Source: Pseudonocardia sp. MH-G8
GTDB taxonomy: Bacteria > Actinomycetota > Actinomycetes > Mycobacteriales > Pseudonocardiaceae
Direction of reading: 5' to 3'
Length of the DNA stretch: 64,000 nt
Assembly: GCF_002262885.1 (NCBI RefSeq)
Contig: NZ_NKYF01000006.1
Coordinates: 248,001-312,000, forward strand
A program made the position numbers and the translations under genes. How positions within the stretch are numbered: position 1 is the stretch's first letter; every line of letters starts with the position of its first letter. The notes under the pieces are model-generated. The model made no database searches. It was not told the origin of the DNA and was given only the letters and a program-made list of their open reading frames with translations. Below, piece by piece: positions 39,934 to 49,057 of this stretch.

Positions 39934-41669
39934 CGAAGCCCGGCGCGGCGCCGACGCTGCTCCCCATCGCCACGTCCGCCCGCACCCGCAGGGCGCTCGC
40001 CGGGCTCGTCCGGCCGCACCGCGCGCTGCTGGCCGGCACCGTCGTCACGCTCGTGGCGGCCTCGGTGGCGGTGCTGGTGGTACCCGCGCTGCTCGGCCGG
40101 ATCGTCGACGCCGTGATCTCCCGCGGCGTCGCCGGACTCATCGACACGCTCGCGCTCGGCATCCTCGTCGCGCTCGTGGCGCGGGCCCTGCTGGCGGCAC
40201 TCGGCTCGGTGCTCGTGGCTCACCTGGGCGAGCTGGTCCTCGCCGCCCTGCGCGAGAACGTCGTGCAACGCGCCCTCGACGTGCCGCTGGCCGACGTCGA
40301 GCGGGCCGGATCCGGCGACCTGCTGCAGCGGGTCGGCGGCGACATCGCCGTGATCTCCGAGGGCGTGCGGCGTGCGCTGCCCACCGTCGTGATCTCGCTG
40401 CTCGACGTCGCGCTCACGCTGGTCGGGCTCACCGTGCTCGACTGGCGCCTGGCGCTCGCCGGCCTGGCACCCCTGCCGATCTGGATCCTGGTGGGCCGCT
40501 GGTACCTGCGGACGTCGGGGCGCCTCTACGCGGCCGAGCGGGTGGCCGAGGGGGTGCGCACGCAGTCGCTGCTCGCCGGGGTCGGCGGGGCCGCCACCGT
40601 CCGCGCCTTCCGCAGGCGCGCCGCCCAGCTCGCCCGGATCGAGCGGCACTCCACCTCGGCGGTCCGGGCCTCGGTGCGCGCGTCCACCGCCGAGTCCCGG
40701 TTCGGGCTCGTGATGAACGGCGCCGAGCTGGTCGGTGTGCTCTCGATCCTCGTCACGGGCTTCCTGCTGGTGCGGGCCGACGCCGTGACGGTCGGCGCGG
40801 CCACCGCGGCCGCGCTGTACTTCCTGCGGCTGTTCGACCCGATCGGGATCATGCTCTACCTGCTCGACGAGGCACAGTCCGCGGGCGCAGCGTTGGCACG
40901 CCTGGTCGGGGTGACCGACATGCCCACCCCTCCCGGGCCACAGGCGCCGCGCATCCCGCGGGACGCCTCCGTGCACCTGCGCGGCATCCGGCACGCCTAC
41001 GACGCCGGCCCCGAAGTGCTGCACGGCGTGGACCTCACGATCGCGCCGGGCGAGCGCGTGGCCGTGGTCGGGGCCAGCGGCGCGGGCAAGACCACGCTCG
41101 GCGGCATCCTCGCCGGCGTGCACACCCCCACCGCAGGCACCGTCGAGATCGGCGGCGTCCCGCTGGCGGAGATCGCGCAGCTACGCCGGCACGTCGCGCT
41201 CGTCACCCAGGAGGTGCACGTCTTCGCCGGCACCGTGGCCGACAACCTGCGGCTGGCCCGCCCGGACGCCACCGACGCCGAGCTCGCCGCGGCCCTGCGC
41301 ACCGTCGCGGCGCCGCTGGCGCTCGCCGATGTGGTCGGCGACGGCGCCGACGAGCTCTCCGCCACCCGCGCCCAGCAGCTCGCGCTCGCCCGGCTGGTGC
41401 TCGCCGACCCCGCCGTCGCCGTGCTCGACGAGGCCACCGCGGAGGCCGGCAGCGCCGGTGCGCGCACCCTGGAGCACGCCGCCGCAGCCGCCCTCGCCGG
41501 GCGCACCGCGGTGGTGATCGCCCACCGGCTCACCCAGGCCGCCGACGCGGACCGGGTCGTGGTGCTGGACAAGGGACACATCGTCGAGTCCGGGCCGCAC
41601 GAGGAACTGGTGGCCGCGGGCGGCAGCTATGCCGCGCTGTGGGCGGCCTGGGCGGCACCCCGCAGCTGA
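39930..41669 (+). CDS. ABC exporter half with intact Walker motifs and degenerate signature
   Basis: 579 residues: an ABC exporter membrane domain (about 35-310) and an ATPase with Walker A GASGAGKTT, Q-loop LVTQEVHVF, Walker B VAVLDEATAEAG and H-loop VVIAHRLTQ. All of these are intact, but the signature is LSATRAQQL instead of LSGGQ. With its partner this makes one complete composite ATP site and one fully degenerate one. The start is the GTG overlapping the partner's stop. A strong hairpin follows the stop. Confidence 0.9.
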   Translation: MTKPGAAPTLLPIATSARTRRALAGLVRPHRALLAGTVVTLVAASVAVLVVPALLGRIVDAVISRGVAGLIDTLALGILVALVARALLAALGSVLVAHLGELVLAALRENVVQRALDVPLADVERAGSGDLLQRVGGDIAVISEGVRRALPTVVISLLDVALTLVGLTVLDWRLALAGLAPLPIWILVGRWYLRTSGRLYAAERVAEGVRTQSLLAGVGGAATVRAFRRRAAQLARIERHSTSAVRASVRASTAESRFGLVMNGAELVGVLSILVTGFLLVRADAVTVGAATAAALYFLRLFDPIGIMLYLLDEAQSAGAALARLVGVTDMPTPPGPQAPRIPRDASVHLRGIRHAYDAGPEVLHGVDLTIAPGERVAVVGASGAGKTTLGGILAGVHTPTAGTVEIGGVPLAEIAQLRRHVALVTQEVHVFAGTVADNLRLARPDATDAELAAALRTVAAPLALADVVGDGADELSATRAQQLALARLVLADPAVAVLDEATAEAGSAGARTLEHAAAAALAGRTAVVIAHRLTQAADADRVVVLDKGHIVESGPHEELVAAGGSYAALWAAWAAPRS

Positions 41670-41720
41670 ACGGTCCGGGGTACCGCAGGCGGCGACGGCG
41701 CACTCGCGGCCCCGGTGGTT

Positions 41721-41763
41721 GATCGTTGCGAGATCGCGCTGTCCGATGGATCTCGCAACGATC
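41721..41763. terminator. Bidirectional hairpin between convergent genes
   Basis: GATCGTTGCGAGATC (41721-41735) is the exact complement of 41749-41763 with a 13-base loop. It lies between the stops of the ABC exporter (plus) and the DUF5995-like gene (minus), so it can serve both. The 15-mer of the right arm also occurs exactly at 28413-28427. Confidence 0.75.
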
Positions 41764-41779
41764 TCGCGGCCGGGAACAT

Positions 41780-42472
41780 CTAGCCGGGCCCGAGGAGCGC
41801 GCTCGCGACCAGCGCGGCGTGCCCGTCCAGCGCCGCGCGTTCCTTCTCCGCCTCCGACGGGCGCCCCCGGACCGCCCACAGGTGCTCGGCGCGACGCCAG
41901 TGCTCACCCCGGCTCCCCAGCAGGATGAGGTCGCGGGCGTCGGCGCGGGTGAGGGGATCGGCGTCCGCCGCGACGGCCGTGACCGCATCGGCGATCAGGC
42001 CCACGACGTCCTGCACCACCGCCCGCTCGGCCCGCCCGGGCGCCCGGCCGAGCACCGTGCACGCGCTCACGACGGCCGGGGCGAGGTCGTAGCCGACGAG
42101 CGCGTGCGCACCCGCCAGCGTCGTGCGGACGGGATCGGCTCCCGCCTCCCACCGGTCGAGCACCACCTGCCACACGCGCGGCACCGACCCGGGGCGTGCG
42201 TGGGCACGCACGGCCCGCAGGTAGCGCCGCACGACCTCGGCGAGCAGCGCAGAGCGGAACTCGCGGGCCGCGTCCGGGGGTCCGTCGTCGGCGGCCTCGG
42301 CGATCGCCGTCAGTACCCGCCCGACCGGGCCCGCCCCGTGTCCCCTGGCCCGCTCGTCGGCGCCGGCCTGCAGCCGCACCACTGCCTCGGCCAGACCACC
42401 TGCGCGCGGGTAGGGCCGGTGGACGCCGTTCGGGCCCGTCCCGACCACCCCCGCGCCGATCGCTTCGACCAC
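41780..42472 (-). CDS. DUF5995-like protein (paralogue 1)
   Basis: 230 residues from GTG 42472, preceded by GAGGAGG. The central block RRYLRAVRAHARPGSVPRVW and QVVLDRWEAGADPVRTTLAG aligns by eye with the DUF5995 protein encoded at 46422-47240 (RYFQALRSYARDLSSPPRVW onward), and both share GAHALVGYDLAPAV / GVNAHINFDLSCAL and a C-terminal WRRAEHLW / WNEADRVW. It is fully helical with no signal peptide. Divergent from an ECF sigma factor gene. Function unknown. Confidence 0.7.
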   Translation of the reverse strand: MVEAIGAGVVGTGPNGVHRPYPRAGGLAEAVVRLQAGADERARGHGAGPVGRVLTAIAEAADDGPPDAAREFRSALLAEVVRRYLRAVRAHARPGSVPRVWQVVLDRWEAGADPVRTTLAGAHALVGYDLAPAVVSACTVLGRAPGRAERAVVQDVVGLIADAVTAVAADADPLTRADARDLILLGSRGEHWRRAEHLWAVRGRPSEAEKERAALDGHAALVASALLGPG

Positions 42473-42675
42473 CGTTCCTCCTCGCCGAGGCACTGGATGG
42501 CCTCCGGTCCCCGGCGGTTGCCGGCCACGAGGAGAGGACGCGGACCCCGCCGCTGATACGCGCGGCCGCGATGTAAGGCGTCCGCGCGGCCGGATATAGG
42601 GCGTTGACCTGACGACACCCACCCCGCGCCCCCGCGAGGCTGGCCCGGCCCCGACCACCCCGTGAGGAGTCTGCG
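42473..42675. promoter_or_regulatory. Divergent promoter region between DUF5995 paralogue 1 and the ECF sigma gene
   Basis: About 200 bases with no gene. It must hold both divergent promoters. I could not pick out convincing -35/-10 boxes; a GGATATAGGGCGTTGAC stretch near 42590-42607 is the most AT-rich part. Autoregulation by the ECF factor would be expected to act here. Confidence 0.4.
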
Positions 42676-43302
42676 ATGACCGCACCTGCCCGCACCGGCG
42701 CCGCGAACGGCGAGCTGCTGCGGTCGGCGGGTCGCGGCGACGAGCAGGCCTGGACCGAGATCGTGCTGCGCTACGAGGGCATGGTCGGCGCGATCGTGCG
42801 GTCCTACCGCATGCAGGACGCCGACGCCCGCGACGCCGAGCAGCGCACCTGGCTGCGCCTGGTCGAGCACCGGGGCGCGGTGCGCGACCCGGAACGGCTC
42901 GGCGGCTGGCTGGCCACCACGGCCTCCCGTGAGTGCCTGCGGATCCTGCGGGAGAACCGGGCCGTCGTCTCCGACGAGCTCGACGCGGTCCCCGACGCCG
43001 TCCCGGCGGTCGAGGACCAGGTCGTGGACGCCGACACGGTCTCCCGGCTGTGGACCATCGTGTCGGACCTGCCGCCCCGAGGCCGCACGATCATGAGCGA
43101 GCTGTTCGCCGAGAACCCGCGCCCCTACGCCGAGGTGGCCCGCGACACCGGTATCCCGATCGGGAGCCTCGGCCCCAGCCGCGCCCGCCTCATCGAGCGG
43201 GTGCGGCGCACGTTCGACATGGGCACGCCGGACACGGGAGCGCCCGACACCGCACGACCCGACACGAGCGCGCCCGATACCCGCACGCCCGCTCCGGCGT
43301 GA
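42676..43302 (+). CDS. ECF-type RNA polymerase sigma factor
   Basis: 208 residues. The sigma-2 region reads IVLRYEGMVGAIVRSYRMQD, then ARDAEQRTWLRLVEHRGAVR and GGWLATTASRECLRILR; the sigma-4 region reads LPPRGRTIMSELFAENPRPY and GIPIGSLGPSRARLIERVRR. After sigma-4 comes a roughly 35-residue tail of repeated PDT units, an unusual low-complexity extension. GGAG precedes the ATG. No anti-sigma gene is adjacent: the neighbours are a DUF5995 gene (divergent) and a LuxR-type regulator (convergent). Confidence 0.9.
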   Translation: MTAPARTGAANGELLRSAGRGDEQAWTEIVLRYEGMVGAIVRSYRMQDADARDAEQRTWLRLVEHRGAVRDPERLGGWLATTASRECLRILRENRAVVSDELDAVPDAVPAVEDQVVDADTVSRLWTIVSDLPPRGRTIMSELFAENPRPYAEVARDTGIPIGSLGPSRARLIERVRRTFDMGTPDTGAPDTARPDTSAPDTRTPAPA

Positions 43303-43316
43303 CGCGGCTCCCCGGG

Positions 43317-46295
43317 TCAGCGCCCGTTCGGACGTGCGCGGAACAACACTGCGCTCGCCTGCACCCGGCTGTGCACGCCGATCTTCGCGTAGATGCGGGT
43401 GACGTGGACGCCCACGGTCTTCTCGCTGATGAACAGCCGCTGCGCGATCTCGCGGTTGGTGTGCCCGCCTGCCAGCTCGGTGAGGACCTCGAGCTCCCTG
43501 GCGGTGAGGGCGGCCAGCTCGTCGTCGGGGGCGGGGGCGGCCGGTGGCTGCGCGGGGTCGGGCAGCCGGACGACGTCGTCGAGCCGCACCCGGGCCCGCT
43601 CGGCGAGGTCCGCGATCTCCGCGAGGAACGGGGTGGCGGCCAGGTCCCGCGCCACCTCTCCGGCGTGGCGCAACGATTCAGCGGCCGCGGCCGACTGGGA
43701 CCGGCTGCTGAGCAGCGCCTCGGCCCGTCGCAGGTGGGCGTAGGCGGCGGGGTAGGGCTGCCGGTGCGCCCGCCAGACCTCCGCGACGTGCTCCCACGCC
43801 TGCGGGTCGGAGCGCTGCGCGGCGCGCCCGTCCTCGGCCGCCGACATCGCCACGAACCCGAGCACGACCTCGCGCACCGCCGGCACCGAGGACGCCGCGC
43901 TGCGGGCCAGCTCGTCGGCGTGGCGGCGCAGCCGGGCGACGATGGCGTCGTCCGCGCGGCGCATCCCCAGCCGCGTGAGCTCGGCACGGGCACGGGCGCC
44001 GTGCCAGACGAGCGGCGCCACCAGCCACACGTCGTCCGAGCCCTGCTCCACGACGTCGAGCCCCACGGCCACGTGGTCGAGCGCCACGTCGGGACGCCCC
44101 TGCCACATCGCGAGCCCGGCCCGCAGGGTGAGCAGCGGGAGCCGGTAGCGCGGGCCCGCGGTGGCCGCCGACAGCGCCTCGACGGCCTCCAGGTCGTCCT
44201 CGGCGGCGTCGAAGCGGCCGCGCCCGGTGTGCAGCCGGGCCCGGGCCAGCCGCAGTTCCAGCGCCTCCGCCCCGCTGGGGGCGAGCTCCCACGCCTCGGC
44301 GATCGTGGCGTCCGCCTCGTCCCAGCGCCCGATCCGGAACATCCCGTTCGCGGCCACGGAGAGCAGACCGGCGCCCGCGCTGCGGGCGAGCCCGAGCTCC
44401 CGCGCCCGCTCGATCCCGGCCCGCGCGATCGCGATGCCCCGGTCCAGCTCGTTCAGCGGACCGGACAGCAGCTCGGCGAGGCTGCGGTGCGCCCGCATGA
44501 TCCCGCTCGGCTCGCCGGCCCGCTCGGCCACCGCGATCGACTCGCGCAGCGCCGCCTCACCCGCCTGCGCATCCTCCCGGTAGGCGAGGCTGAAGCCGAG
44601 CGTGGCGAGGGCCCGCGCCTCCTCCGCGGCGAGGCCGGCCCGCCGGGCGGCCGTCAGCGCACGCCCGGCCGCCTCGTGGGCTCCGGCGAAGTCGCCCGCC
44701 GTCCACAGCGCCCACGCGTGCCCGCCGAACACCTCGGCCCGCTCGGGTTCGGCACCGGTGGCCGGCAGCGCCGCGGTGGCCCGGCCGAAGGCTTCGGCGG
44801 CCTCCCTGCCGCGGCCCGCCGCCACGAGGTAGCGACCGGTGCGGGCGTGCAGCAGCGCGGCGTCGAGGTCGTGGGCGAGGTCGGACGGATCGGACGGTTC
44901 CAGGAGGTCGAGCCGCTCGGCCAGCAACGCCACCGCCTGGTCGGCGTCCCCGGCAAGGTGCGCCGCCTCGGCCGCCCGCTCGAGGCAGGTGGCCCGCGGC
45001 ACCGGCGCCCCGTCCAGCTCCCCGGCCAGCTGCGCGGCACGCAGCCAGTGCCGGTGCGCCTCCGCGTAGCCCCGCACCCGGTCGGCGGCCTCGGCGGCCG
45101 CCACGGCGGCGGCGCCCGCGCGCTCCCGGTCGCCCGCGCCGTACCAGTGGTGGGCGAGGCGGGCATCCACACCCGGCAGCTCGCGCGCCCACGCGCTCTC
45201 CAGCCCCGTGGCGTAGCGGTGGTGCAGGTCCATCCGCTCCCCGGGCAGCAGCTCCCCCACCACCACCTCGGTCATCAGGCCGTGGCGCAGGCGGTACCCG
45301 TCCACGGCACCGTCCACCTCCACGACGCCGGCGTCCACGGCCTCCCGCAGGGCGTCGAGCAGCCACGATCCGCCCCACGGCTCGCCACCGAGCACGGCGT
45401 CGAGCAGCCGGTGCGGCAACGGGCCCTCGCACATCCCGACCGCGCGCACCGCCCGTAGCGCCGGGGGCGAGAGCCGGGCGATGCGGTGGAGCACCAGCTC
45501 GCGCAGCGTCGTGGGCAGGGCGGTCGGGTCGCCGTCGAGGGCCGCGCGCAGGGTCTCCTCGGCGATGAACGCGTTGCCCGCCGAGCGCGTCCAGACCAGG
45601 TCGACCAGGTCGGGCCGGTCGGGGGCGCCTGCCTGCACCAGCGCCGCGACGTCGGGGCGGCGCAGCGGTGCCAGGTCGATGCCGCGCACCTGCCGGTGCC
45701 GGGAGAGCTCGCGGATCGTCGTGCGTGCCGCGGTGGCCTCCGCGCCGGGCTCGGTGCGGTGCGTGGCCACGAGCAGCAGCCGCTCGTCGGGCAGGTTCGC
45801 CACGAGGTAGGCCAGCAGGTCCAGCGTGGAGCGATCCGCCCACTGGACGTCCTCCACGACGAGCACCAGGACCGACTCGGTGGCCAGCCGCAGCACCACG
45901 CGGTGCAGCAGCTCCAGGGTCTGCACCCGCGCCACCGCGGCGGGCACCGGGGCGCGCAGGGCGAGCAGCTCGTCCAGCTGGTCGGACCAGGGTGCCAGCA
46001 GCCGGCGGGCCGGCTCGCCGACGGCGGAGCGCAGCATCGTGCGCAGGGCTGAGGCCACCGGCCAGAACGGAGGGCTCTCCGCGATGTCGGACGCGCCACC
46101 CAGCAGCACGGTGGCGCCGGCGTCGTGAGCGCGCCCGACGAGCTCCTGCACCAACCGCGTCTTGCCCACACCGGCGTCCCCGGTGAGGAAGATCGTGGCC
46201 ATCCGCCGCTGCCGGACGGTCTCGAGCGCGGCGACCAGCGCGCCGAGCTCGTCCTCCCGGCCGACCAAGGGGCTCACCGGCCATCGCTCGGTCAC
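43317..46295 (-). CDS. LuxR-type large ATP-binding regulator (LAL family)
   Basis: A 992-residue protein. An N-terminal AAA-like ATPase has LVGREDEL, Walker A TGDAGVGKTRL near residue 42 and Walker B LVLVVEDVQWAD. Long TPR-like repeats follow, and a C-terminal LuxR helix-turn-helix (LTARELEVLTELAGGHTNRE, IAQRLFISEKTVGVHV) ends the protein. LAL regulators sense ligands and ATP and activate transcription. The gene is convergent with the ECF sigma gene and divergent from the second DUF5995 gene. Start GTG 46295 begins at TERWPVSPLVGRE. Confidence 0.93.
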   Translation of the reverse strand: MTERWPVSPLVGREDELGALVAALETVRQRRMATIFLTGDAGVGKTRLVQELVGRAHDAGATVLLGGASDIAESPPFWPVASALRTMLRSAVGEPARRLLAPWSDQLDELLALRAPVPAAVARVQTLELLHRVVLRLATESVLVLVVEDVQWADRSTLDLLAYLVANLPDERLLLVATHRTEPGAEATAARTTIRELSRHRQVRGIDLAPLRRPDVAALVQAGAPDRPDLVDLVWTRSAGNAFIAEETLRAALDGDPTALPTTLRELVLHRIARLSPPALRAVRAVGMCEGPLPHRLLDAVLGGEPWGGSWLLDALREAVDAGVVEVDGAVDGYRLRHGLMTEVVVGELLPGERMDLHHRYATGLESAWARELPGVDARLAHHWYGAGDRERAGAAAVAAAEAADRVRGYAEAHRHWLRAAQLAGELDGAPVPRATCLERAAEAAHLAGDADQAVALLAERLDLLEPSDPSDLAHDLDAALLHARTGRYLVAAGRGREAAEAFGRATAALPATGAEPERAEVFGGHAWALWTAGDFAGAHEAAGRALTAARRAGLAAEEARALATLGFSLAYREDAQAGEAALRESIAVAERAGEPSGIMRAHRSLAELLSGPLNELDRGIAIARAGIERARELGLARSAGAGLLSVAANGMFRIGRWDEADATIAEAWELAPSGAEALELRLARARLHTGRGRFDAAEDDLEAVEALSAATAGPRYRLPLLTLRAGLAMWQGRPDVALDHVAVGLDVVEQGSDDVWLVAPLVWHGARARAELTRLGMRRADDAIVARLRRHADELARSAASSVPAVREVVLGFVAMSAAEDGRAAQRSDPQAWEHVAEVWRAHRQPYPAAYAHLRRAEALLSSRSQSAAAAESLRHAGEVARDLAATPFLAEIADLAERARVRLDDVVRLPDPAQPPAAPAPDDELAALTARELEVLTELAGGHTNREIAQRLFISEKTVGVHVTRIYAKIGVHSRVQASAVLFRARPNGR

Positions 46296-46421
46296 GCCTG
46301 GTGACGTTAGTGTGCGGCTGTTGCGGTGACCAGGTCGGCACCCTCTACACGTATCAGGGCCGCCGTCGCGTGCTCCTCGCCGCGGACCGCCGGCGAGAGG
46401 GCGGCCGCGAGAGGAGCAGGT

Positions 46422-47240
46422 GTGGGGAGCAGTGGGATCGTGACCAGGGGGCGGGAGCCGGCCGTCGGGCTCAGGCCGGATGGTCGAGGAAGTACGCAGC
46501 GCCTCGCCGAGCTGGCCGGCGACCGGCCTGCCGGTTCGATCGCGGAGGTCGTCGAGCGGCTGGCGGCGATCCGCGACCACGCCGTGAGCACGTCGTTGCT
46601 GGGCGAGGGCGACGGGATCGCGTCGTTCTCGACGCTGTACCACATCATCACGCGCCGGATCGGGGAGATGGCCGAGGGGGGCGAGTTCCGTTCCACCGAC
46701 TTCCTGGTGCGCCTGGACATCGAGTTCGCGGAGCGCTACTTCCAGGCGCTGCGCAGCTACGCCCGGGACCTCTCCTCGCCCCCGCGCGTCTGGCGCGTGC
46801 TGTTCGACAACCGCAGCGACCCGCATGTGGCCCCGGTGAACTTCGCCGTGGCCGGCGTCAACGCGCACATCAACTTCGACCTGTCGTGCGCGCTGATCGC
46901 CACCTGGCGCCACATCGCGCCGGACGGCGAGGGCGAGGACGGCGCCCAGTTCCACGACTACCGGCTCGTCAACGAGGTGTTCGAGGCCGAGATGGACCCG
47001 CTGCGCGAGGACCTCGACTCCCTGCTGTCGGCCGGCCCCGACGGCGCGATCTGGGATCGCGCGGCGAACTGGATGGCGGACCTGGTCATCCGGTTCACCC
47101 GCGACCTCGCCTGGAACGAGGCCGATCGGGTGTGGGGCCTGGGGGCCACCCCCGAGGTGTGCGCGGCATCGGAGGAGCGCCTCGACGTGATGGCCGCGTT
47201 CGTGGGCGAGCGCCTGCTGCGCAACCCGTTGCCGGTCTGA
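46422..47240 (+). CDS. DUF5995 family protein (paralogue 2)
   Basis: 272 residues from GTG 46422, chosen for the GAGGAG five bases upstream; the open frame reaches back to 46326. The protein is helical with no signal peptide. Conserved-looking parts are FLVRLDIEFAERYFQALRSY, PPRVWRVLFDNRSD and GVNAHINFDLSCAL. It is homologous by eye to the product of 41780-42472. The histidine/aspartate pattern (NAHINFD, RHIAP) might bind a metal, but this is speculation. It is divergent from the LuxR-type gene and upstream of an ABC-F gene. Confidence 0.8.
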   Translation: MGSSGIVTRGREPAVGLRPDGRGSTQRLAELAGDRPAGSIAEVVERLAAIRDHAVSTSLLGEGDGIASFSTLYHIITRRIGEMAEGGEFRSTDFLVRLDIEFAERYFQALRSYARDLSSPPRVWRVLFDNRSDPHVAPVNFAVAGVNAHINFDLSCALIATWRHIAPDGEGEDGAQFHDYRLVNEVFEAEMDPLREDLDSLLSAGPDGAIWDRAANWMADLVIRFTRDLAWNEADRVWGLGATPEVCAASEERLDVMAAFVGERLLRNPLPV

Positions 47241-47283
47241 TACCCGCTCGACCGCGGGCACCCCGAACCCCCACCATCACCGC

Positions 47284-48960
47284 GTGGGCCACATCGAGGC
47301 GATGGCGGTCGGGCACCGGCTGCCCGACGGCCGCACCCTGTTCTCCGACGTCTCCTTCCGCGTGGGTGACGGCGCCAAGATCGCCCTCGTCGGGCCCAAC
47401 GGCGCCGGGAAGACCACCCTGCTGCGGATGGTCGCCGGCGAGCTGACACCGGTGGCCGGCAGCATCGCGCGCAGCGGCGGGCTCGGTGTCATGCGCCAGT
47501 TCATCGGCTCGATCGACGACGGTTCGACCGTGGCCGACCTGGCGCTCTCGCTGGCCCCGCCCACCGTGCGGGCCGCCGGGGAGCGGCTGCGCGCGGCCGA
47601 GCGCGCCCTCGACGAGACCGAACGCTCCCAGCTGCGCTACGCCGACGCGCTCGCCGGGTGGGGGGAGGCCGGCGGCTACGGCGCCGAGGTGGAGTTCGAC
47701 ACCGCCGCCGTCGCCGCGTTGGGCCTGCCGTGGGAGCAGGTGCGCGACCGCCCGGCGGCAACGCTGTCCGGTGGCCAGCAGAAACGGTTCGCCCTCGAGC
47801 TGCTCCTGCGCGGGCCCGACGAGGTGCTGCTGCTCGACGAGCCGGACAACTTCCTCGACGTCCCCGGCAAGCGCTGGCTGGAGGCGCGTCTGGACGAGTC
47901 GGTCAAGAGCGTGCTCTACGTCAGCCACGACCGCGAGCTGCTCGCGCGCACGGCCCAGCGGGTGGTGACGGTCGAGGCCGGCTCCGTCTGGGTGCACCCG
48001 GGCGGCTTCGCGTCCTGGCACGCCGCGCGCGTGGCCCGCCACGACCGGCTCGACGAGCAGCGCCGCCGCTGGGACGAGGAGCGTGAGAAGCTGGAGCGGC
48101 TCGTCGTCCACTACCGGACCAAGGCCTCCCACAACGACTCCATGGCGTCGCGGCTGCAGGCCGCACGCACCCGGCTGGCACGCTTCCTCGACGCGGGCCC
48201 GCCCCCGGAGAAGCCGCGCGAGCAGAACCTGCGGATGCAGCTGCGCGGGGCCCGGACGGGCAAGCGGGCCGTGGTCTGCGAGCAGCTGGAGCTCGACGGC
48301 CTGACCTACCCGTTCGACCTGGAGGTCTGGTTCGGTGACCGGGTGGCGGTGCTGGGCGCCAACGGCACCGGTAAGTCGCACCTCCTGCGGCTGTTGGCCC
48401 GCGGTGGCACCGACCCGGAGCCCGCCACGGTGCCGGCGAGCGGGCGCGCGCTCGCCCCCGTGGCCCACGGCGGCACCGCCCGGCTGGGCGCGCGCGTGCG
48501 CCCCGGACACTTCTCCCAGACCCACGACCGCCCCGAGCTGAGCGGCCGCACGCCGTTGGACGTCCTCGTCGAGGGCGACGCCGACCGGCCCGGGACCACG
48601 CGCGGCGACGCGATGAAGGCCCTCGCCCGCTACGAGCTCGCGGGCCAGGCGGAGCAGCCGTTCGCCACGCTGTCCGGCGGGCAGCAGGCGCGGCTGCTGG
48701 TCCTGTTGCTGGAGCTGTCCGGCGCCACGCTGCTGCTGCTCGACGAGCCCACCGACAACCTCGACCTCGCCTCCGCCGAAGCCCTCGAGCAGGCGCTCGA
48801 GGCGTTCGAGGGCACGGTGCTCGCGGTGACGCACGACCGCTGGTTCACCCGGACGTTCGACCGGTTCCTGCTGGTCGGCGGGGACGGCGAGGTCCGCGAG
48901 ACCCCGGAGCCGGTGTGGGAGTCGCACGACCGCACGACGTCGGCGGTCCCGTCGCGGTAG
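47284..48960 (+). CDS. ABC-F family ATP-binding protein
   Basis: 558 residues with two ABC ATPase domains and no membrane segments. Walker A motifs are GPNGAGKTT and GANGTGKSH; signatures are LSGGQQKRF and LSGGQQARL; Walker B motifs are LLLLDEPDNFLD and LLLLDEPTDNLD. Between them a charged linker (EEREKLERLVVHYRTKASHN) takes the place of the ribosome-contacting PtIM arm. ABC-F proteins act on the ribosome in translation or antibiotic resistance. Which role applies here cannot be judged. Start is a GTG. Confidence 0.9.
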   Translation: MGHIEAMAVGHRLPDGRTLFSDVSFRVGDGAKIALVGPNGAGKTTLLRMVAGELTPVAGSIARSGGLGVMRQFIGSIDDGSTVADLALSLAPPTVRAAGERLRAAERALDETERSQLRYADALAGWGEAGGYGAEVEFDTAAVAALGLPWEQVRDRPAATLSGGQQKRFALELLLRGPDEVLLLDEPDNFLDVPGKRWLEARLDESVKSVLYVSHDRELLARTAQRVVTVEAGSVWVHPGGFASWHAARVARHDRLDEQRRRWDEEREKLERLVVHYRTKASHNDSMASRLQAARTRLARFLDAGPPPEKPREQNLRMQLRGARTGKRAVVCEQLELDGLTYPFDLEVWFGDRVAVLGANGTGKSHLLRLLARGGTDPEPATVPASGRALAPVAHGGTARLGARVRPGHFSQTHDRPELSGRTPLDVLVEGDADRPGTTRGDAMKALARYELAGQAEQPFATLSGGQQARLLVLLLELSGATLLLLDEPTDNLDLASAEALEQALEAFEGTVLAVTHDRWFTRTFDRFLLVGGDGEVRETPEPVWESHDRTTSAVPSR

Positions 48961-49057
48961 CCGGCCGAACCGATCACGGTCGGGTGATCGACCGGATCTA
49001 TGCTGCGGCACGACCGAGCCGGGCGACCAGACGGGGTGGGCTGCGGAGTTGGCGGCT

